This document shows, piece by piece, positions 8,072 through 11,575 of a stretch of 11,575 nt of DNA (the first letter of the stretch is position 1; each line of letters starts with the position of its first letter). The notes under the pieces were generated by a model. That model saw nothing but the letters and a program-made list of their open reading frames with translations, was not told where the DNA came from and ran no database searches. Origin of the DNA: Clostridiales bacterium (GTDB taxonomy: Bacteria > Bacillota > Clostridia > Lachnospirales > Lachnospiraceae); the NCBI GenBank assembly GCA_021204765.1, contig JAJPYU010000057.1, positions 1 through 11,575 on the forward strand, written 5' to 3'. The translations under genes were made by a program, and so were the position numbers.

Positions 8072-8099
8072 TTGATTTTAGTAGTTTTCTGTGTATAAT
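8072..8099 (+). promoter_or_regulatory. Sigma-A-type promoter for the histidinol phosphatase operon
   Basis: TTGATT (8072-8077), a 16-bp spacer and a perfect TATAAT (8094-8099), in AT-rich DNA. The start site would be near 8106, about 35 nt before the ATG. It is divergent from the promoter at 7978-8006; the two -35 boxes are about 66 bp apart. The rest of 7907-8140 shows no gene and no terminator. Confidence 0.7.
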
Positions 8100-8140
8100 A
8101 GGTTATATAATTTTTCCTACGGAAACTACAGGAGGACATC

Positions 8141-8965
8141 ATGCTTTGGGATACACATATGCACACGAACTACTCCGGAGACAGCAGCGCCGCCCCGGAG
8201 GACATGATAGAGAAGGCGAAAAAGCTGGGTCTTGACGGTATCTGCATCACAGATCACCTGGATCTGGACTTTCCGGCAGGGGATGATTTCGAGCCGTTGA
8301 ATCTGGGTGAATATGTTAAGGGAATCCCGGCGTTTAAGGAGCGGTACAGGGACAGCTTCCCGGTCTGCTTTGGGGTGGAGATAGGACTGCAGCCCCATCT
8401 GACCCAGGTTCACCGTGACATACTGGCGGCCCATGACTTCGACTTCGTCATTGGTTCATCCCACCTGGTCCATGGCGGCGACCCTTATGATCCGGCATTC
8501 TTTGAGGGACGTGACGAGGAGGAGGTCTACAGGGAGTACTTTGAGTCCATCCCGGAGAATATCCGTGCCTTCGACGGCTTCGATGTATATGGCCATATCG
8601 ACTACATAGTCCGCTATGGCCCGGATCAGAACAGATACTACAGCTATGAGAAATATGCAGACATCATCGACGAGATATTGAGGATGCTCATAGAGCGGGG
8701 CAAGGGAATAGAGCTCAACACCGCCGGCTTCAAGTACGGGCTGGGCCACCCGAACCCCACGGAGGATATCCTGCGCCGTTACCGCGAGCTGGGCGGCGAG
8801 ATCCTCACCATCGGCAGCGACGCACACTCCCCGGAGCAGATCGCATGGGCTTTTGATCGTGTGCCCGCGATCCTCGCGGACTGCGGATTCACTTACTACA
8901 CAGTGTTTAAGGAGCGTAAGCCATTGTTTATAAAATTGAGTGTTTATTATAAGGAGAACGTATGA
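8141..8965 (+). CDS. hisK: PHP-family histidinol-phosphatase (HisK type)
   Basis: A 274-residue PHP-domain phosphatase expected to hydrolyse L-histidinol phosphate to histidinol, the penultimate step of histidine biosynthesis in Firmicutes (EC 3.1.3.15). Metal-binding residues of the PHP fold are all visible: HMH (His6, His8), TDH (Asp38, His39), GVE (Glu80), GSSH (His108), GHID (His152) and GSDAH (Asp227, His229). The length fits HisK/HisJ proteins, and the NTAGFKYGLGHPNP stretch is typical of this subfamily rather than of polymerase PHP domains. GGAGG at 8131-8135 with 5-nt spacing supports the start. No other his genes are nearby, as is common for this enzyme in clostridia. The stop overlaps the next start (ATGA), implying translational coupling. 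Specificity could differ, since PHP phosphatases act on several phosphoesters. Confidence 0.85.
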   Translation: MLWDTHMHTNYSGDSSAAPEDMIEKAKKLGLDGICITDHLDLDFPAGDDFEPLNLGEYVKGIPAFKERYRDSFPVCFGVEIGLQPHLTQVHRDILAAHDFDFVIGSSHLVHGGDPYDPAFFEGRDEEEVYREYFESIPENIRAFDGFDVYGHIDYIVRYGPDQNRYYSYEKYADIIDEILRMLIERGKGIELNTAGFKYGLGHPNPTEDILRRYRELGGEILTIGSDAHSPEQIAWAFDRVPAILADCGFTYYTVFKERKPLFIKLSVYYKENV

Positions 8966-9390
8966 GAATCCGCAGCATCAGTGAGTTCGAGGACATAATC
9001 AATCTGCCCCACCCCACCTCGGACCATCACCCGCGTATGGACCGCAGCAAGCGAGCGGCTCAGTTCGCCCCTTTTGCGGCTCTGTCGGGGTATAAGGAGA
9101 AGATAGAGGAGATCTACCGCCTTACTGAGGAGAGAACCATCCTCTCCGAGTCGGAGGCCGAGGATCTGGACCGGCACCTCCGCACAATAGTGGCCCGGAT
9201 GGATGCAAAGCCCACAGTCCGTATCAGGTATTTTATTCCGGACGAGCGAAAAAGCGGCGGAGAGTATGTGGACGCCGTGGGCTGTGTCAAAAAATACGAT
9301 TCCTACAGAAATATCCTCACCATGGAAGACGGAACCCTCATCCCGGTGCCTGAGATCATAGACGCGGAGATAGCAGAGGATATCGCCTGA
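8962..9390 (+). CDS. YolD-like family protein
   Basis: A 142-residue soluble protein. The stretch DRSKRAAQFAPFAALSGYKEKIEE (residues 27-50) matches the DR..(K/Q)(W/F)APF(A)AL core of the YolD-like family. It is followed by a charged helix and a small beta region containing RIRYFIPDERK and a final strand set around MEDGTLIPVPEI. YolD-like genes in Firmicutes usually sit next to a Y-family (DinB/UvrX) polymerase gene and are thought to work with it, but none is present here. The start overlaps the histidinol phosphatase stop by 4 nt (ATGA), and AAGGAG at 8951-8956 lies 5 nt before it, so the two are one transcript. The molecular function is not established. Confidence 0.75.
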   Translation: MRIRSISEFEDIINLPHPTSDHHPRMDRSKRAAQFAPFAALSGYKEKIEEIYRLTEERTILSESEAEDLDRHLRTIVARMDAKPTVRIRYFIPDERKSGGEYVDAVGCVKKYDSYRNILTMEDGTLIPVPEIIDAEIAEDIA

Positions 9391-9416
9391 GGTATAAATT
9401 TTCCGGGATAATTTAC

Positions 9417-10715
9417 ATGAAAAAAGACAATGGCATGCACCAACAGAATAAGAGATATTATGCTTTCTATAAATGCATGCAGGGCATATTCCGCGTACTT
9501 TTCCGCCTGCCTTTTGGCATAAAGAAACGGGATCGGATTATCCTGCCTGACGAGCCCTGCCTGGTACTGGCCAATCACTGCTGCTATATCGACCCAATCA
9601 TTGTGGCCATATCCATAAAGCAGCCGATGAGCTTTGTCATCGCGGAAAATCTGCTGAGGAATAAGTTCATGGCCTGGGTATTTACAAAGCTGCTCCACTG
9701 CATCCCCTGCGCCAAGGGCGGGCAGAATGCCCAGACAGTCTTTGATATAGCCAGGGAGCTTCGCACCGGACACAATGTCCTCATGTATCCCGAGGGGAAT
9801 ATGACCTATGATGGAGCCACGGATAAAGCCATTCCCTCTACGGGGAAGCTCATCCGCTCCTTAAAATGTACCGTTGTCACCATGCAGGTGGATGGAGCAT
9901 ACCAGCTTCTGCCCCGCTGGAGCAGAAAGTTCTGTTTCGGGCAGGTGAGAAGCCATATTGTGAATGTGTATGAGACCGGGTATTTTTATAGAAAGCCGGT
10001 GGAGGAAATCCTGGATACCATCAATAAAGACCTGTATATAGAGCAGCCGGCAAGGGAGCCGGCCGACATTCCCATAACTGATGTCCCTGGGATTGGAACC
10101 GGTGTCTATGGAAATGCGGAGAAGAAAAATATTCCTGCCCGGACTTATAACAGAGGTGCGGCCGGTCTGGAATGTTTTATCTTCGCATGCCCGGTCTGCG
10201 GGAAGATCGGTCGGATCGCCGCGCAGGGTCAGAAACTGCGCTGCGGCTGCGGAGCCGGGTGGATATTTACCCAATATGGATTCCTCGAAAATGACGTGTT
10301 TGAAGATGTTTCCCTATGTAATTGCCCGGATGCTGATATGGGAGATCCAATCAATAAATTATTAAGGCCCGAAGGCTTTTCCACCCTCTATGAATGGAAT
10401 ACCTGGCAGCAGTCGTATTTAGGACAGTTGGTTGCAGCCAGCCGTGAGATGACATATTCCGTCCCCGACACGGAGCTCTGTCTCATCACAAAAGACCATC
10501 GGGTGGAGAAGAAGGATGCGGGCACATTCACCATGACCCGCGACTGTGTCTCCTGCGGGGACACCAGCTTCCCTTTAAGTGAGCTTTCCCACATGGACAC
10601 GAGGGATAAGGGTATCCTGCTTTTCTCCCTGCATGATGGCAGCTACTATGAGGTCGTCTCCAAAGATATTTATCCCGGGCTGCTGTTTAAGACGTTGTTT
10701 GCTGCCCGGGAATAG
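9417..10715 (+). CDS. PlsC-type acyltransferase with C-terminal zinc ribbon and extra domain
   Basis: 432 residues. The N-terminal ~220 residues are a PlsC/LPLAT acyltransferase: the catalytic NHx4D motif is NHCCYID (Asn53, His54, Asp59) and the phosphate-binding motif is YPEGN (124-128, for the usual FPEGTR). The family acylates 1-acyl-glycerol-3-phosphate or related lipids at the membrane. No clear transmembrane helix is seen, only an amphipathic N-terminal stretch (FYKCMQGIFRVLFRLPFGI). Fused behind it are a zinc ribbon (CPVCG at 258-262, RCGCG at 275-279; Cys258, 261, 276, 278) and a C-terminal beta-rich ~80-residue region (ELCLITKDHRVEKK to YPGLLFKTLF) that could be a PH-like fold. Plain PlsC proteins are ~240 residues, so the extension is notable. 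It begins 26 nt after the YolD-like gene with no strong Shine-Dalgarno (GGGAT only), so the start among the early ATGs (9417, 9435) is uncertain. The lipid substrate is unknown. Confidence 0.8.
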   Translation: MKKDNGMHQQNKRYYAFYKCMQGIFRVLFRLPFGIKKRDRIILPDEPCLVLANHCCYIDPIIVAISIKQPMSFVIAENLLRNKFMAWVFTKLLHCIPCAKGGQNAQTVFDIARELRTGHNVLMYPEGNMTYDGATDKAIPSTGKLIRSLKCTVVTMQVDGAYQLLPRWSRKFCFGQVRSHIVNVYETGYFYRKPVEEILDTINKDLYIEQPAREPADIPITDVPGIGTGVYGNAEKKNIPARTYNRGAAGLECFIFACPVCGKIGRIAAQGQKLRCGCGAGWIFTQYGFLENDVFEDVSLCNCPDADMGDPINKLLRPEGFSTLYEWNTWQQSYLGQLVAASREMTYSVPDTELCLITKDHRVEKKDAGTFTMTRDCVSCGDTSFPLSELSHMDTRDKGILLFSLHDGSYYEVVSKDIYPGLLFKTLFAARE

Positions 10716-10726
10716 TAATCTGAAAA

Positions 10727-10755
10727 TTGCATTATGTGGAATCCTGTGCTAAAAT
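10727..10755 (+). promoter_or_regulatory. Extended -10 promoter candidate for the structured leader and rubredoxin
   Basis: TTGCAT (10727-10732, a weak -35), a 17-bp spacer and TAAAAT (10750-10755) preceded by TGC, which makes an extended -10 element. Transcription would begin near 10762, about 240 nt upstream of the rubredoxin start. Confidence 0.45.
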
Positions 10756-10769
10756 TATTTTACTATAAA

Positions 10770-10955
10770 AGTCCCGGACTGTGGACATGCTGAGCCGTGC
10801 TTGCACGAGCGAATGCATGTACATTGGACGGGCTAGCCTGTATGAGCAAGTAGGGCGATTAGCCCGGATTGCGAATACGGGCAGCGATTGCGAGAGCGTG
10901 AAACGCGGAGCAATCGACTTTTATAATGTGGTAGTGCTCACGAAGTGAGCATGTA
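10770..10955 (+). other. Non-coding structured region (multi-hairpin leader or intergenic repeat) upstream of rubredoxin
   Basis: The 284-bp gap 10716-10999 carries no gene but has a series of inverted repeats: AGTCC/GGACT (10770-10780); CGTGC/GCACG (10796-10807); CGGGCTA/TAGCCCG (10829-10835 with 10860-10866); CGATTGC/GCAATCG (10885-10891 with 10910-10916), which encloses GCGT-GAA-ACGC (10896-10906); and GCTCAC/GTGAGC (10936-10950). Two related modules, GTGCT...CACGA...GCATGTA, occur at 10797-10821 and 10934-10955. With the promoter at 10727-10755 this would be a long folded 5' leader. I recognise no known riboswitch class, and there is no U-tract that would make a leader terminator. It could equally be a palindromic intergenic repeat family. 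Confidence 0.6.
10936..10955 (+). repeat. 20-bp dispersed hairpin repeat, copy 2
   Basis: Identical over 20 nt to 7933-7952 (GCTCAC-GAA-GTGAGC plus ATGTA) and followed in both cases by TTTA after two differing bases. It is the last hairpin before the rubredoxin ribosome binding site. Confidence 0.8.
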
Positions 10956-10999
10956 TGTTTATTATATGTTGCGCGAAGAAGTGCGGAAAGGAGTATGTT

Positions 11000-11161
11000 A
11001 TGAAGAAGTATGTATGTGACGCATGCGGGTGGATATACGATGAGGCCGAGGGTTATCCCGAGGGAGGCATTGCACCCGGCACGAAGTGGGAGGATGTCCC
11101 GGCGGATTTCGAGTGCCCGCTGTGCTCAGTCGGGAAAGATATGTTTTCCGTGGAGGAGTGA
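11000..11161 (+). CDS. Rubredoxin
   Basis: A 53-residue rubredoxin with the two knuckles that bind a single iron: CDACG (Cys6, Cys9) and CPLC (Cys39, Cys42). The usual core residues surround them (GWIYDEAEGYPEGGIAPGTKW, then FECPLCSVGKDMF). It is a cytosolic one-electron carrier, in anaerobes commonly serving rubrerythrin or superoxide reductase in oxygen and peroxide detoxification; neither partner is in the window. The ATG at 11000 is chosen because AAAGGAG (10987-10993) lies 6 nt upstream and the protein then has the canonical length. An upstream in-frame ATG at 10955 would add 15 atypical residues and run into the hairpin repeat. The gene is preceded by the long structured leader. Confidence 0.95.
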   Translation: MKKYVCDACGWIYDEAEGYPEGGIAPGTKWEDVPADFECPLCSVGKDMFSVEE

Positions 11162-11188
11162 ACCGGCACCGTAGACCGGGCGGTTTTT
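11161..11188 (+). terminator. Possible weak intrinsic terminator after rubredoxin
   Basis: AACCG (11161-11165) can pair with CGGTT (11181-11185), with a short inner CCG/CGG helix, followed by a run of five T (11184-11188). The stem is interrupted and the T-run short, so read-through into the next gene is likely. Confidence 0.3.
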
Positions 11189-11213
11189 GCCTGAAGCATA
11201 AGGGAGATTTGTT

Positions 11214-11575
11214 ATGGCGAGAATTATCAGGATAGACGGTGATGTTGTAAGGATAGGCACTGATAGCGGCGGGATAGAGAATGTCAGGATAACTGACCTG
11301 AATTTCACTCCCCAGATCGGGGATGAGGTGGACATATACCGCACGGATACCCAGACTATAGTGGTTAAAAGGCAGCCGGCTTACGGCGCTTATTCCGGAC
11401 AGTATACTTATGCCGGGCAGAATACTTATGCCGGCCAGCAGAGCACGTATGCCGGCCAGCAAAATGGGTATGCCCGGCCTGACGGCGGCATTAATATCAA
11501 TATCACTAATTCCAACGCTGCGCCGCCGTATTACGCCACTGCGGATAAGAAGCCGGTGAATAAGGGGGTATACTG
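11214..11575 (+). CDS. Hypothetical protein with small N-terminal domain and YAGQ repeats; 3' end outside window
   Basis: An open frame from ATG 11214 runs off the right edge (120 codons, no stop). AAGGGAG at 11200-11206, 7 nt upstream, supports the start. Residues 1-52 (MARIIRIDGDVVRIGT through QIGDEVDIYRT and TIVVK) look like a small all-beta domain. Next come near-perfect repeats of TYAGQ(Q)N/S (nt 11406-11465), then a low-complexity Asn-rich stretch (GGININITNSN) and KKPVNKGVY at the edge. Proteins with this layout in related clostridia, as I recall them, often continue into a TM2-type membrane hairpin, and a basic NKGVY-like lead-in would fit, but that part is not in view. It lies 52 nt after rubredoxin and may be co-transcribed. 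Function unknown. Confidence 0.75.
   Translation, partial: MARIIRIDGDVVRIGTDSGGIENVRITDLNFTPQIGDEVDIYRTDTQTIVVKRQPAYGAYSGQYTYAGQNTYAGQQSTYAGQQNGYARPDGGININITNSNAAPPYYATADKKPVNKGVY

Noticed and set aside
10770..10955. tRNA gene, CRISPR array or known riboswitch in the rubredoxin leader
   Set aside because: There is no cloverleaf or T-loop GTTCRA consensus, no regularly spaced direct repeats with spacers, and no riboswitch core I can recognise; the inverted repeats differ in sequence from one another.
10955..10999. Upstream start for rubredoxin at ATG 10955
   Set aside because: It would add 15 residues not found in rubredoxins and start inside the hairpin repeat; the 11000 start has a good ribosome binding site and gives the canonical length.
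10998..11462. 154-codon minus-strand frame over rubredoxin and the YAGQ gene
   Set aside because: It is antisense to a certain rubredoxin, and its apparent repeats merely mirror the YAGQ repeats.

Overview
This window looks like the chromosome of an anaerobic low-GC-lineage Firmicute, most likely a Lachnospiraceae/Clostridia member with near-balanced base composition. The pointers are AGGAGG-type ribosome binding sites, sigma-A-like promoters, a PHP-type (HisK) histidinol phosphatase, a YolD-like protein and a small rubredoxin. This placement is inferred from gene content, not from any marker gene.

Left part (1-6258): two large co-directional genes that look like part of a phage-defence or DNA-processing locus continuing off the left edge. 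The first is the C-terminal ~1368 residues of a giant SF2 helicase. It keeps helicase motifs V and VI, several zinc-binding Cys clusters, the MrfA-type zinc-binding (DUF1998/MZB) Cys cluster and a C-terminal Vsr/PD-(D/E)XK-like nuclease core. A second, degenerate copy of the same fold appears to end the protein. The layout resembles DruE of Druantia and other DUF1998 defence helicases. The second gene is an SF1 UvrD/Rep-like helicase with a RelE/ParE-like toxin-fold domain fused to its N-terminus. Together they would give one SF2 and one SF1 motor, each with a nuclease-like domain. No methylase or other known Druantia/DISARM partner is visible, but the locus is cut at base 1.

Junction (6259-6403): a 24-codon remnant of an isochorismatase/nicotinamidase-like gene, with its own ribosome binding site, stops abruptly just downstream of the helicase pair. 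This looks like a scar at the island boundary.

Right part (6404-11575): ordinary-looking housekeeping and accessory genes. A stand-alone amino-acid adenylation enzyme (DltA/NRPS A-domain type) is on the minus strand. Across a shared promoter region runs a plus-strand set: histidinol phosphatase, YolD-like protein (ATGA overlap) and a PlsC-type acyltransferase with an added zinc ribbon and C-terminal domain. A 284-bp non-coding stretch follows, with a candidate promoter and a series of hairpins, and leads into a rubredoxin. The window ends inside a gene with an N-terminal small beta-like domain and YAGQ repeats. A 20-bp hairpin sequence occurs identically in two intergenic regions, 3 kb apart.
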